Below are positions 8,259 through 17,106 of a stretch of DNA of 46,660 nucleotides, in pieces. The DNA is taken from IMG/VR virus record IMGVR_UViG_3300042197_001217, positions 1 to 46,660 of that record. One strand, given 5' to 3'. The notes under the pieces were generated by a model. The model saw only the letters and a program-made list of their open reading frames with translations. It was not told the DNA's origin and did not search any database. This DNA is from a virus. Position numbers and translations under genes: made by a program. Position 1 is the first letter of the stretch. Every line of letters begins with the position of its first letter.

Positions 8259-9001
8259 TACGATGCTCCTGTAAAGTGTAAAAACGATGAATATTTATCA
8301 AAAGACGCTTCTCCGATAGTTTCCGGTCGAATTTCAGTATCCCAAAGGTGTTCGTCTACATGAAAATCGAAATCCTTATGAATGAACCCACAGAAGGCTT
8401 CGGCTGATTCAACCCTCTGACCAAGATACGATTCCACTGCCATTCTACCTTTGGAAAAACTGTTCCAATTTTTGAAGGAAAGTTTTTCTGTGTTGAACCA
8501 AAAAAATGCTCCGCTGTAATGCCAATTCCCAAATTCCCACGGACAATCCTTTTTGAGTATTCCACTAACAGCGTAATCCCCCGCCAATGCCGTTTCAGCA
8601 GTACTCAAGTACGGTTCCTCTAGGTTAAAAAAATACATGGACAGAATCCAGTTTTTAAGCGTGGAATCTAAATTCCATGTCTTGCCTTTGTTGTGTGCAT
8701 AAAATGTAATGGTGTCATTGTATCCGATCACGCTCTCTAGTAGCAACAACAATGATTCCGATTCTCTGTTGGTGGGATGGTTTTGAATCGGAATAACATC
8801 ATCAAATAGACTCATCACGGGGATGTTTTTAATGATGTCCTGCTTTGACGAATCGCTGATCCCGTCCATTGCTACACATACTGTTTTCTTTCCATCAAAC
8901 ACATCCATGTATCTATGGAGACAATCAAAGTTAAATTTGGTTGTCTGATTGATATCAGATGGATTGATTATGTAGCAATGATATAGTAGATTCTTTTTCA
9001 T
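8258..9001 (-). CDS. Putative glycosyltransferase-like protein
   Basis: A 247-residue cytoplasmic protein with no membrane segment. It begins with a beta-alpha pattern (NLLYHCYII), and it contains TFYAHNKGKTWN and HYSGAFFWFN, sequences seen in phage and bacterial proteins of glycan loci that resemble GT-A enzymes. No clean DxD motif is obvious (VCVAMDGISD is the nearest). It overlaps both neighbours by a few bases within a run of glycan genes, which is the main reason for the call. Function beyond 'glycan-locus protein' is inference. Confidence 0.6.
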   Translation of the reverse strand: MKKNLLYHCYIINPSDINQTTKFNFDCLHRYMDVFDGKKTVCVAMDGISDSSKQDIIKNIPVMSLFDDVIPIQNHPTNRESESLLLLLESVIGYNDTITFYAHNKGKTWNLDSTLKNWILSMYFFNLEEPYLSTAETALAGDYAVSGILKKDCPWEFGNWHYSGAFFWFNTEKLSFKNWNSFSKGRMAVESYLGQRVESAEAFCGFIHKDFDFHVDEHLWDTEIRPETIGEASFDKYSSFLHFTGAS

Positions 9002-9690
9002 TTAGTGCTTATTGTGTTGTGTGAAAATGCCGTTGCTTGATCCGGTCTGATATTGTGTTCCAGTATGTTCTTGATTATATCCATGTTATGATTATGAATA
9101 AGACCGTAATCGTCCACTTGCCAATTCAGAGAAGTTTTTCCTCGGCAAATGGTTCTGTGTGGAATATGAAGTTCGTGAATTTTCTTGTACAACTGACTCT
9201 CTATGCAATGCGCGTCCGGTAGAAGCGGATCTCCCCAGAAATTTGGGGTTTTGTTTGGTTTAAAAACAAAGAAATCTGTGCAATACAGTTGTTCACAAAA
9301 TGGATGATACGGATGATAATCCACGATCATGTGATTCTCGCTATACAGTTCTTCTTGCAGCAGAGCAATCAGGGGAGCGTCATCAACCAGATATACATCT
9401 GGAGTAGTATGAATCACATAATCGTACTGATGAAATCGGTGGTAAGTCTCATTCAACGACACCAATTGTCCACTGTGAACTCCGTTTTGTGGATTGGTAG
9501 TTTGAACAACATCAAACTCACATTCGTATAAGCATTTGGCTCTCAGGTCTTCTATTGCTATGTTTTGGTTATTGCAAGTAACCAAGACATTCGCGTGTTG
9601 CTTGAAGAACTGTGATCTATTGAAGAACTTGCTAGAAAGCGAGTATTCCTCAAAGTGCCTATGCGAATTATAGTGCCATAGTATTTTCAT
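8998..9690 (-). CDS. Putative glycosyltransferase-like protein, unassigned family
   Basis: A 230-residue protein starting MKILWHYNSHRHFEEYS. It has YDYVIHTTPDVYLVDD in the middle, a pattern seen in GT-A-like proteins where an acidic motif binds the donor metal. I do not recognise the family with certainty. ATG 9690 is chosen over 9696 because it overlaps the previous stop as ATGA. No good ribosome site is visible, so translation is probably coupled to the C-methyltransferase gene upstream. Placement in the glycan island suggests sugar transfer. Confidence 0.55.
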   Translation of the reverse strand: MKILWHYNSHRHFEEYSLSSKFFNRSQFFKQHANVLVTCNNQNIAIEDLRAKCLYECEFDVVQTTNPQNGVHSGQLVSLNETYHRFHQYDYVIHTTPDVYLVDDAPLIALLQEELYSENHMIVDYHPYHPFCEQLYCTDFFVFKPNKTPNFWGDPLLPDAHCIESQLYKKIHELHIPHRTICRGKTSLNWQVDDYGLIHNHNMDIIKNILEHNIRPDQATAFSHNTISTK

Positions 9691-10916
9691 GGACATTCAA
9701 AGGTATCGCTTTGCAGATCCTTGATGCTGACGAAACGGATACCCGAATCAATCAGTTCCTTGTTGTTCTTCTTGATCTCTTCAGCAAAATTCCACGCCAT
9801 GATTACAACTACATCTGGCTTTTCTTCTTTGAGTCTGTCCTTCGGAAAGATTGGAATTTTTACTCCCGGCAGAATCTTATTGTGCTTAAATTTGTTGTCT
9901 TCAACAATGTAGTCGATATAGTTTTTTCCTACGCCAAAGTAATTCAAAGCAGTGGTTGCCTTTGCAGGTGAACCGTATCCCGCGATCTTAAGTCCCTTGT
10001 CTTTGAGAGAACGAAGATTAGTGTTTACATTTTTCTTTATTGCCTCTATATTTTTAAAGAACTCTTCGTAGACCTTGTAATCCAGTAGTCCAAAGTCAGA
10101 TTCATTCTTCAAAAATTCTGCAACGCTGCTGTCTATCGTGGAATCTTGTCTCTTGACATAAACCCGGATGGAGCCTCCGTGTGTATCAATATGACAAACC
10201 TTCACCACGCAATATCCAAATCCGTTGAAAAAATTGTTTAGTGAGGTTACTGTCCAGTAGTTGACATGTTCGTGGTAGATATTATCGAAAGTAACATCCT
10301 TGATGGTATCAAGTAAATATTGAACTTCGATAATGAAGCATCCATCGTCTTTAAGCATCCTGAACACATTTTCTGTGATGTCTCTAACCACATCAGAATG
10401 TGCAAACACATTAGATGCTGTAACCAAGTCAACCTTACCGAACTTGGCAATTATCTTTTCGGATGTATCAGAGTTAAAGTAAGAGTTGATAGTTTCTATC
10501 CCGTTTTCATTTGCTAGTTTGGCTATATTAACAGCAGGATCTACACCAACTACCTTTACTCCTGCCTCCATGAATGGAACAAGACCAACACCGTCGTTGC
10601 TGCCAATATCTACTACCACAGAATTAGAATTCAAATTGAACTCACTGATATACAACTGTGCTGCATTTCGGAAATGATCTCGGAAAGACTTTGCGGTGGA
10701 AGACACATACAGATATGTGTCAAACAACCATTCGGGTGGAACAACATACGATAGTTGTGCGTTGTGACACTTATCACAGTACACCACATCAAGAGGATAC
10801 AGGTTGTCCGTATCATCCATACTAATGAGAAGATTGTTTGCGAGTGGAGACAAACCCAAAGAAACAACGGGCTTTAGGTTGATGTTTCCACAACTTCTGC
10901 AATGGTTCTTTATCAT
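9687..10916 (-). CDS. Zinc-containing NDP-sugar C-methyltransferase (TylC3/NovU-like)
   Basis: A 409-residue three-part protein. The N-terminus binds zinc through CRSCGN and CDKCHN. The middle is a class I SAM methyltransferase domain with VVDIGSNDGVGL and the catalytic-region pattern NIYHEHVNYWTV. The C-terminal domain carries GYGSPAKATTALNYFG. This order is that of C-3 methyltransferases acting on dTDP-4-keto-deoxysugars, such as TylC3. It would give a branched, methylated deoxysugar or a related product. ATG 10916 is preferred over 10943, as the shorter form begins right at the zinc domain and starts 4 nt after the upstream stop. Confidence 0.85.
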   Translation of the reverse strand: MIKNHCRSCGNINLKPVVSLGLSPLANNLLISMDDTDNLYPLDVVYCDKCHNAQLSYVVPPEWLFDTYLYVSSTAKSFRDHFRNAAQLYISEFNLNSNSVVVDIGSNDGVGLVPFMEAGVKVVGVDPAVNIAKLANENGIETINSYFNSDTSEKIIAKFGKVDLVTASNVFAHSDVVRDITENVFRMLKDDGCFIIEVQYLLDTIKDVTFDNIYHEHVNYWTVTSLNNFFNGFGYCVVKVCHIDTHGGSIRVYVKRQDSTIDSSVAEFLKNESDFGLLDYKVYEEFFKNIEAIKKNVNTNLRSLKDKGLKIAGYGSPAKATTALNYFGVGKNYIDYIVEDNKFKHNKILPGVKIPIFPKDRLKEEKPDVVVIMAWNFAEEIKKNNKELIDSGIRFVSIKDLQSDTFECP

Positions 10917-10920
10917 GGTA

Positions 10921-11826
10921 TTACCTGATTTCTCTCTTGACATTGCTGACTATCTTATCAGCGTTGTTTACTATGTCGCTGTAAATGGACTCTATGGTGT
11001 CTTCAAATTCAAAAGCAAAATCTTTCTTGAACAGGGAGTTATTGCAGTTGAAACTGTAGTTTGTTGGGAATGTATCGTTTACCACTAATTCGCAGTTGGT
11101 CATCCGTTGAATTGTTTCTGCAAATTCTATGATCTTTGAATTCACGGAAGTAACATTGTATACTCTGTTATTTATATCGTCCGTTTCCAGTATCACAGAA
11201 AATGCTCTGCACAAATCATTCATTCCAAGAACAGATCGGTAGTTTTCTGGATTTGTTATCACGATGCGATTCGTATTCATCGAAGACATAGATATGGAAT
11301 TCATAAGATTTTCTCCTCTGAAATTTTTGGAGAAACCACCGACCGATCCGAATCGCAATCCAATTATCTTCTTGTTGGGATACAGATTTACTATATTGTC
11401 GTTGCAAATCTTGGTGTAATCATAGTAACTTATTCCACCAGTTAGAGGATAAGATTCGTCAACCAAATTTTTGTTGTTTCCGTATACAGCAGCACTACTA
11501 GCGTAAATTAGTACTTGGTCATCGGTAAGTTTCTCTACAAGTTTTACAAAATTTCCAACATTATTTTCAAAACACGGAATCAGGGATTCCTTGCACATCG
11601 ACACCGATGAATGTGCTGCAAGGAGAATCACATGGGAAAAGTGATTGATGAATTCTTTGGTTATATTGTTATAGTTGTCCTGTATTGTGTTTTCGTGAAT
11701 TTTACCAAACCAACATAAATCCACATTGGTCACATCATAGTTTAGCCCGATCAGATGATCGTATAGTCGGCTTCCGATATAGCCGTTTCCGCCAAGCAAA
11801 AGGATTCTCTTGTGTGTGTCGTTCAT
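10921..11826 (-). CDS. NAD-dependent epimerase/dehydratase (extended SDR)
   Basis: A 301-residue extended SDR. The cofactor motif is LLGGNGYIGSRL, the catalytic serine region is YASSAAVYG, and Tyr/Lys are in YDYTK. Substrate-side GLRFGSVGG and NYRSVLGMNDLC follow. It acts on an NDP-sugar, probably making the keto or epimerised sugar used by the neighbouring C-methyltransferase. GAGAGG lies before ATG 11826. A perfect TATAAATA lies inside it at 11169-11176, which may be chance. Exact stereochemistry cannot be read from sequence. Confidence 0.83.
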   Translation of the reverse strand: MNDTHKRILLLGGNGYIGSRLYDHLIGLNYDVTNVDLCWFGKIHENTIQDNYNNITKEFINHFSHVILLAAHSSVSMCKESLIPCFENNVGNFVKLVEKLTDDQVLIYASSAAVYGNNKNLVDESYPLTGGISYYDYTKICNDNIVNLYPNKKIIGLRFGSVGGFSKNFRGENLMNSISMSSMNTNRIVITNPENYRSVLGMNDLCRAFSVILETDDINNRVYNVTSVNSKIIEFAETIQRMTNCELVVNDTFPTNYSFNCNNSLFKKDFAFEFEDTIESIYSDIVNNADKIVSNVKREIR

Positions 11827-11827
11827 G

Positions 11828-12532
11828 TCAAATACCTCTCATCCTATTTCTCAATTCGCTTGAAGACAAATTATGGTTTCTGTTGTGGTAGTATATACTC
11901 TTGCAGTATCGTTCCCCTGTTATGTAGTTGCCTTTTGAATCCGATCCCAAAATTCTAATATCGGGTTTGATTTTTTCTAACAAGTCTTCCAAGTCCTTCT
12001 CTGTTCTGTATACCACGACCTCATCCACAAACCTAGTAGATTTCAATTGGATTTCTCTTTCTTCTAGACTCTGAATAGGCTTGTTCTTATAAGGACGGTC
12101 TATAGTCGGATCTTCCTGTAGTGCTGCAACAAGATAGTCACAGACGCTCTTTGCTTCTTGCAAGTACAGGCAATGTCCTGCATGAAGCAAATCAAAACAA
12201 CTAGCAACAAAACCAACTATTCTTATACTCTCACGCTCTCTCCAAACAGAAGCAGTTATAGCCTTGTCATCGACAAACAGATCATAACTCGGCTTTCCCT
12301 TGTCTATCAATTTGTGAAACTTTACGCCCCATTCTGATAGTTGACGGAGAGTCAATTCTGTGTAGTCAATTCCGGAAGAAGATCCTCTAGCAGTGAATAC
12401 AGTAATTTCATGCCCATTATCGTAGAGATCGTTGATTTTTTCTACGACCTTATAATAAGGAACGGCTTCATCATATTTTCTAGATGATGGTGTAGCGCAG
12501 ATGGTTTCATCCAAATCAAAACAGTAGTTCAT
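11828..12532 (-). CDS. Fusion: HAD phosphatase + cytidylyltransferase-like nucleotidyltransferase
   Basis: A 234-residue two-domain protein. Residues ~1-100 are a HAD-type phosphatase: nucleophile motif FDLDET, motif II VFTARG, and KPSYDLFVDDKA carrying the Lys and acidic pair. Residues ~105-234 are a cytidylyltransferase-fold domain: ASCFDLLHAGH holds the HxGH nucleotide site, RILGSDSKG follows, and the C-terminal motif is LSSSELRNR. Glycerol-3-phosphate cytidylyltransferase and the HldE adenylyltransferase domain share this fold. Together the domains could dephosphorylate a sugar bisphosphate and activate the resulting sugar 1-phosphate, as heptose synthesis needs. ATG 12532 is preferred over GTG 12544. 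Substrate assignment is inference. Confidence 0.82.
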   Translation of the reverse strand: MNYCFDLDETICATPSSRKYDEAVPYYKVVEKINDLYDNGHEITVFTARGSSSGIDYTELTLRQLSEWGVKFHKLIDKGKPSYDLFVDDKAITASVWRERESIRIVGFVASCFDLLHAGHCLYLQEAKSVCDYLVAALQEDPTIDRPYKNKPIQSLEEREIQLKSTRFVDEVVVYRTEKDLEDLLEKIKPDIRILGSDSKGNYITGERYCKSIYYHNRNHNLSSSELRNRMRGI

Positions 12533-12533
12533 G

Positions 12534-13619
12534 TCAAATAGCACCTGTTAGTTGTAGTAGTTTCTTTTCCACGACACCGTAATCGTAAACGGTCTTGTAC
12601 TTATGCTCAACACGACTAGACATATCTGCATAGTAGTTTTTATCTTGTAGTCTAACCATTTCTTCCGCATATTCTTGTACAGTATGAGTCATTCTACCAC
12701 AGTTCTCTACCTGTTCAAGATGACCGAGATTTGTTCCATCTCCTATGAAAGAAATTATAGGCTTGCTGTGTGCCATTGCCTCAATAATGCAAGCAGAGGC
12801 AACTTCACCATCAATTCGGCAGTGAGCGTATACATCTATACCATCTAAGAAATCGTGTATGTCATTAACGGATGATGTGGCATCTAAAAATATCACATTG
12901 CTTATTCCGTGATTTCTGCAATACTCCCTGTGTACGCTGCTTCCTCCAAGAAAAGCGTAATAGCAATTACTGTTGTTCAAACAAGCAAATGCCTGCAAAG
13001 ATACCAGTGATCCAACACCGTTTCCCTGATGCAATCCATACACAAAAGCATCAGAAGGAATACCATGCTTTTGTCGAAATGACTGTGACCATCTATCGGG
13101 AACAGAAACTAGCGGAGGGATTATCTCTGCTTTTTCTGGATTGCCTCCATTAGCGAACCACTTATCTGCTTGCCATTTACACAGCAAAACAGACTTTACT
13201 ATGTTGGGTTTGTTGTAAACATGAAATCCATGCACCGTGTGAATTATCTTGATATTGTGAAGATCGGTATACGGAAACTCTTTGCGACCGTCCCCCGCTG
13301 TCACAAGATATTCATAATCGCTCTCATTGAATACACCAAAAAAATCAGTATCCAGCCATTTTATCTCATATGGATAAGGAGACACATATCTAGAACCAAC
13401 ATGAACCTTGAATACATTTATTCCCTTGCTCTCCACGATAGAAATTCTTTCCTGATTGTTGTCAGCGTGTCCACCGGGAGAACCGAATGTTGGAGCAGCA
13501 TTGGTGTAAAAATAATCAACATCATGTCCATGCTTTTTGTACAGCATGGAGATGGTCTGTAGATATTTTTCGCAGCCACCGTTAGCCATGCCTGCAAATT
13601 TGCAAAAAGCGATCTTCAT
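12534..13619 (-). CDS. GT4-family glycosyltransferase (GT-B fold)
   Basis: A 361-residue GT-B protein. The N-terminal domain begins MKIAFCKFAGMANGGCEKYL, with a glycine-rich acceptor loop. The C-terminal Rossmann domain has VYGLHQGNGVGSL and the donor-binding region RIDGEVASACIIEAMAHSKP, which contains the E-x7-E pattern of family 4. It transfers a sugar from a nucleotide donor with retention, probably onto a growing glycan at the membrane face. AAGGA lies about 11 nt before ATG 13619, which overlaps the upstream stop. Donor and acceptor are not evident. Confidence 0.83.
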   Translation of the reverse strand: MKIAFCKFAGMANGGCEKYLQTISMLYKKHGHDVDYFYTNAAPTFGSPGGHADNNQERISIVESKGINVFKVHVGSRYVSPYPYEIKWLDTDFFGVFNESDYEYLVTAGDGRKEFPYTDLHNIKIIHTVHGFHVYNKPNIVKSVLLCKWQADKWFANGGNPEKAEIIPPLVSVPDRWSQSFRQKHGIPSDAFVYGLHQGNGVGSLVSLQAFACLNNSNCYYAFLGGSSVHREYCRNHGISNVIFLDATSSVNDIHDFLDGIDVYAHCRIDGEVASACIIEAMAHSKPIISFIGDGTNLGHLEQVENCGRMTHTVQEYAEEMVRLQDKNYYADMSSRVEHKYKTVYDYGVVEKKLLQLTGAI

Positions 13620-14431
13620 GTTGTCGTCTGTCCTTCCATGTCCTTATAGTTTTGAGCGAAACATCTGACATTTTTTTCCAACCGCAAAAGTTCATCGTCT
13701 TCGGAAAACACACACTCCATAGAGAGACATCCTTTATAGTTGTGTCTCTCTAGTGTCTTTCGAATCATTGAGTGATCCAAGTCAATTATGTCACGGATAA
13801 AAGGAGAACTCAAATGAATGTGCTGCACAATATCGACACCATCAGCAAAAACAGAATCCAAATTTTCTCCGTTCAACAGAACAGTGCTGATATCAAAATT
13901 CAATCTGAAACATTCGTGATTAACTTCTCTGACAAACTCTATAGCCTCCGGTGTGCGTGTCATAAAGTTGCAATCGTAATGAGTTGGATTTGCTTCAAAG
14001 CAAAGTGTGCAATTATACTCATCAGCAACACAAGCCAGTTCTCGAAATATATCAACTGCCATCTCTCGGCTAAAAACCGAATGATCTCTCACCAATCGGT
14101 TTTTCGGAGAACCAAAAACCAAATTTCGCACACCCAATTTATACGAAAATGAAAATACTTTCCGTAGATGCTCTATCAATATGAATCTGTTGTGTGTATC
14201 ATCAAATAGAGATATATGTGGAAATGGATACAATAAAGACTGCATCGCTGCTATTCGTATACTGTATTTCCTGTAATAATTCGTGATATCAAATGGATCA
14301 CATGATTCCATGTTCTGACACAACAGAGTGGGAGCAGCATCAATACATCGGATTCCGTTTTGATTAAGGATATCCAAAGCACGATCTCGGTTAGCGTATC
14401 CCCATGCTATATTACATACACTTAAGTTCAT
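13616..14431 (-). CDS. Sugar phosphate isomerase/epimerase (xylose-isomerase-like TIM barrel)
   Basis: A 271-residue TIM-barrel protein of the AP-endonuclease-2/sugar isomerase superfamily. The expected metal ligands are visible in order: Glu in CFEANP, Asp in NFDIST, His in HIHLSSP and Glu in SMECVF. Members isomerise or epimerise keto-sugars with a divalent metal (IolE and tagatose epimerase types). Here it probably provides a precursor sugar for the glycan locus. It overlaps both neighbours (20 nt with the SDR gene upstream), and the ribosome site is weak. The true substrate is unknown. Confidence 0.78.
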   Translation of the reverse strand: MNLSVCNIAWGYANRDRALDILNQNGIRCIDAAPTLLCQNMESCDPFDITNYYRKYSIRIAAMQSLLYPFPHISLFDDTHNRFILIEHLRKVFSFSYKLGVRNLVFGSPKNRLVRDHSVFSREMAVDIFRELACVADEYNCTLCFEANPTHYDCNFMTRTPEAIEFVREVNHECFRLNFDISTVLLNGENLDSVFADGVDIVQHIHLSSPFIRDIIDLDHSMIRKTLERHNYKGCLSMECVFSEDDELLRLEKNVRCFAQNYKDMEGQTTT

Positions 14432-15173
14432 ATTGCTCTTTGAATGCTATGAGTTCTTTGGTCAGGCGTTCTTTGCTGTAAAAATAATCACCCGATTCGC
14501 TGTATGCTGTCTTCATATCGTATCGGGAAAACACTTCGTCAAAATTTGAAAGTGTTATGCCGAACACATCCTCAAACAGTTCATTGACAACAAAAGGCTC
14601 GGTTGCTAGATTTACGGTCTTCAATTTTTTGTTAGTGAAATTCTGTATATCAGAACCGATATTGTCGATGTTGTATATCTGAACTTGCGTATTCCCGTTG
14701 ATCTTTTCCAACCCATTGTTGTTGAGTGCATCAAAAATCAAGTTCTTCTTGAATCCGTGTCCATATACTACAGGCAATCTAATTATCAAATGGTTTTTAA
14801 AAAATTCACGAACAAAATTTTCTAGTATCAGTCTATTTTTACCGTATGGGATTTTGTCCGTGCAGTCCGCAACATCATATTCTGTTACATCATATGGGTT
14901 TTCATATACATCAATCGTTGACATCAACACGAATCTGCGTGTCTTCACCGTCTTCATTCTCTCTATGAACGATAGTATGTTTTCATAATCTTGGTTTGAG
15001 TTTTTGTTTGCATACCATTTCAGAGAAGAGTTTCCGCACGACACAACACAGTCAAATTCTCTGTTCACTATATCGTCTATGTTCTTTGAATTGTATAAAG
15101 ATGAAAACCGGATTTGTGTTTTCAGATTGCTGCCTATGAATCCAGTATGACCAATCAATGCTGTATCAGTCAT
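14412..15173 (-). CDS. SDR-type NDP-sugar reductase/epimerase with altered YxxxK motif
   Basis: A 253-residue SDR with cofactor motif ALIGHTGFIGSNL and the serine region MSTIDVYENP. The catalytic Tyr appears in PYGKNR, where the position of the usual lysine (Tyr+4) is arginine. The C-terminal domain is short. It resembles RmlD/WcaG-like proteins of glycan clusters. Either the lysine role is taken by another residue or the protein has lost redox activity. It is 8 nt overlapped by the upstream FAD enzyme and 20 nt by the TIM-barrel gene downstream, so it is read as part of one operon. Confidence 0.75.
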   Translation of the reverse strand: MTDTALIGHTGFIGSNLKTQIRFSSLYNSKNIDDIVNREFDCVVSCGNSSLKWYANKNSNQDYENILSFIERMKTVKTRRFVLMSTIDVYENPYDVTEYDVADCTDKIPYGKNRLILENFVREFFKNHLIIRLPVVYGHGFKKNLIFDALNNNGLEKINGNTQVQIYNIDNIGSDIQNFTNKKLKTVNLATEPFVVNELFEDVFGITLSNFDEVFSRYDMKTAYSESGDYFYSKERLTKELIAFKEQYELKCM

Positions 15174-16251
15174 TACTGTTTACCATTTCTGCAAAAATCT
15201 GTGCTATAGCGGGAGCCGATATGAATTTACCTTCCTTTACAGAAAAGAAATCAATACCGTAATTCTCCTTCACGATGCGAGTAGTCCTGCTGTCGTCTTC
15301 ATTGTTCTTGGGAATCGGTCTGTGACTGTAGAGGGAATACTTATACTTCAACTTGTTGAAAAATGGATAGTAGATAGATCCATGCTCTAGCATCTTGCTC
15401 CAGTTACTTTCCTCTGTGCAATCCACTCTATTAAAAAATACTCCACACTCTCGGTTCCTGACCGAGTGAACGACATCATAAACCAAATAAGTGTTCTTAT
15501 GATTTCCGTATGGTAGAATTGATATGAATGGCCCGTCCATTACTGTCATGGCGGGTATATTGAAATCACATTCAACAACAGCAACTTCTGTTTGCTCAAA
15601 TTCGTAATCAGTCAGATTGGTGGTGATTCCGAACTTGTTCAACAGATTATTTGAATAAGTATATGTGCAGTTCACTATCAGATCCGCATCCAAAACCAAT
15701 GAGTGCTTATTCGAACCAATCAAAAGCAATCGGGTTCCTTCGTGACTTGCTGCCTCTATATGAAACCCCATATGTTGTTTGATGTTTGATTCAGACAACT
15801 GCTTTCGTATGACCTCTCGGAACTTCAATATATCAAAACACGCCTCTTTGACTTTGAACGAATCCTCAATATGAGTTTTATCTAAAAAATATGGGTCAGG
15901 AAATTGTGAGTCACATGGAAGATTTTCTCCGATCATCACATCTCTATATTGTTTTGCAGATAGCATCGACTGCTTTTCTATGATATAGAAAAAATCAGGA
16001 AACACCAAACAGTCCATATAGTTATTCACGAAAAAATCATAGCCTGATTTGCATTCTGCTATGGTTCGTGTTGATCGTGGATAATGATACCCCAAATGAA
16101 TTCTGTTGTGTGTTCCATTCGATGCACCCATCAGAATATCTTGATTGGCATCAACAATAGTGACATCATGGTGTTTTGCTAATTCAAGGGCTATAGTCAG
16201 TCCATGAATTCCTGCACCGATGACAACAACATTTTTTCTATTATAAGTCAT
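15166..16251 (-). CDS. FAD-dependent oxidoreductase (DAO family)
   Basis: A 361-residue protein with an N-terminal dinucleotide-binding motif VVVIGAGIHGLTIA and an acidic end of the second strand (TIVDA). The body matches D-amino-acid oxidase/L-2-hydroxyglutarate oxidase-like FAD enzymes, including a conserved HLGYHYPRS region and a C-terminal SAPAIAQI segment near the flavin. It may oxidise an amino or hydroxyl group of a sugar or precursor. Such an enzyme among NDP-sugar genes is unusual but occurs in O-antigen loci. The gene overlaps both neighbours by 4-8 nt. Confidence 0.78.
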   Translation of the reverse strand: MTYNRKNVVVIGAGIHGLTIALELAKHHDVTIVDANQDILMGASNGTHNRIHLGYHYPRSTRTIAECKSGYDFFVNNYMDCLVFPDFFYIIEKQSMLSAKQYRDVMIGENLPCDSQFPDPYFLDKTHIEDSFKVKEACFDILKFREVIRKQLSESNIKQHMGFHIEAASHEGTRLLLIGSNKHSLVLDADLIVNCTYTYSNNLLNKFGITTNLTDYEFEQTEVAVVECDFNIPAMTVMDGPFISILPYGNHKNTYLVYDVVHSVRNRECGVFFNRVDCTEESNWSKMLEHGSIYYPFFNKLKYKYSLYSHRPIPKNNEDDSRTTRIVKENYGIDFFSVKEGKFISAPAIAQIFAEMVNSND

Positions 16252-17102
16252 AGAATCCTGATGAGTTGTTGCTTGAGTTCATCCAACGATGGCTCTTTAT
16301 TTTCAAATAGATATTGTGAGGTTATGAATCTATATTCTTCTTCGTTATTGTCTAGACGAATGATCCGTTCAACAAATTCATCCATGCTAGAGTAGTCGTT
16401 TAGGTTCAAGAACGAGTTTGTATTGAAGTCCTGTCCACACGCTTCATTTGCCCAATACAATGGAAGACATCCTGCAAATTTTGCATGGATAGCCTTTTCG
16501 GTATGGTATCCTGAATGGATTCCATTTTCAAAACAAATGTTGAACTTATAGTTCGACAGTACCTCACACTTATGATCTTCGCCGTAGAAGTGATTATTGA
16601 AGGGTCTTCCCCAACAATGGACATCCTTATACTTGGACAATTTTTGTAGTATCTCTATACGATTGGGAATTGGGTTGTTGAAAACGATGCAGCAAAACTG
16701 TGTCTTCGGACGAAGAGAATATCTGCTGCGTCGTAGTTCTGATGGTGGAATAACAAACTTCGGGTTTCCGTAATTAGTCTTTCCAAACCAATCAATCTGA
16801 AGCATCCACAGAGGAAGACGGATATTTCTTCCTCCATAGTCAGGGAAATCAAATGTCAAACTATAATCACACTCGCTATAGTTTGGACGCTTGTTCTCGC
16901 CAGTGTAATATATCTTCTTTACCTTCGATCTATCCGCTGATTGATGCGTATTCCCAAAGCAAGAATAAATGAGAATATCTGTCTGTTCGTTGGAAAACGG
17001 AACAACTTTATATTTTGGATTGATGGTTTGCAATAGGTCGATAAAGAAATTGCTGTAGGGATCAAATCCATCTCCCCAAAAATCGGTAAATGATATATTC
17101 AT
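16248..17102 (-). CDS. GT10-family fucosyltransferase-like protein
   Basis: A 284-residue protein with the GT10 (alpha-1,3/4-fucosyltransferase) pattern. YTGENKRPNYSECDYSLTFD marks the acceptor/nucleotide loop, and the donor-binding motif is YKFNICFENGIHSGYHTEKA followed by GCLPLYWAN. GT10 enzymes move fucose or a related deoxysugar from a GDP donor onto lipopolysaccharide or Lewis-type glycans. The frame extends upstream to 17150, but ATG 17102 begins right at MNISFTDFWGDGF, the start usual for the family, and lies 4 nt after the upstream stop. The specific donor is inferred from family only. Confidence 0.87.
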   Translation of the reverse strand: MNISFTDFWGDGFDPYSNFFIDLLQTINPKYKVVPFSNEQTDILIYSCFGNTHQSADRSKVKKIYYTGENKRPNYSECDYSLTFDFPDYGGRNIRLPLWMLQIDWFGKTNYGNPKFVIPPSELRRSRYSLRPKTQFCCIVFNNPIPNRIEILQKLSKYKDVHCWGRPFNNHFYGEDHKCEVLSNYKFNICFENGIHSGYHTEKAIHAKFAGCLPLYWANEACGQDFNTNSFLNLNDYSSMDEFVERIIRLDNNEEEYRFITSQYLFENKEPSLDELKQQLIRIL

Positions 17103-17106
17103 AATA

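Noticed and set aside
8292-8299. GATAAATA before the TylF-type gene
   Set aside because: It lies in coding sequence of the upstream gene; spacing is fair, but chance is likely in this AT-rich region, so it is mentioned only in the gene entry.
11169-11176. Perfect TATAAATA inside the SDR gene at 10921-11826
   Set aside because: It encodes an ordinary Asp-Ile-Asn stretch more than 250 nt before the next gene in AT-rich DNA; likely chance.
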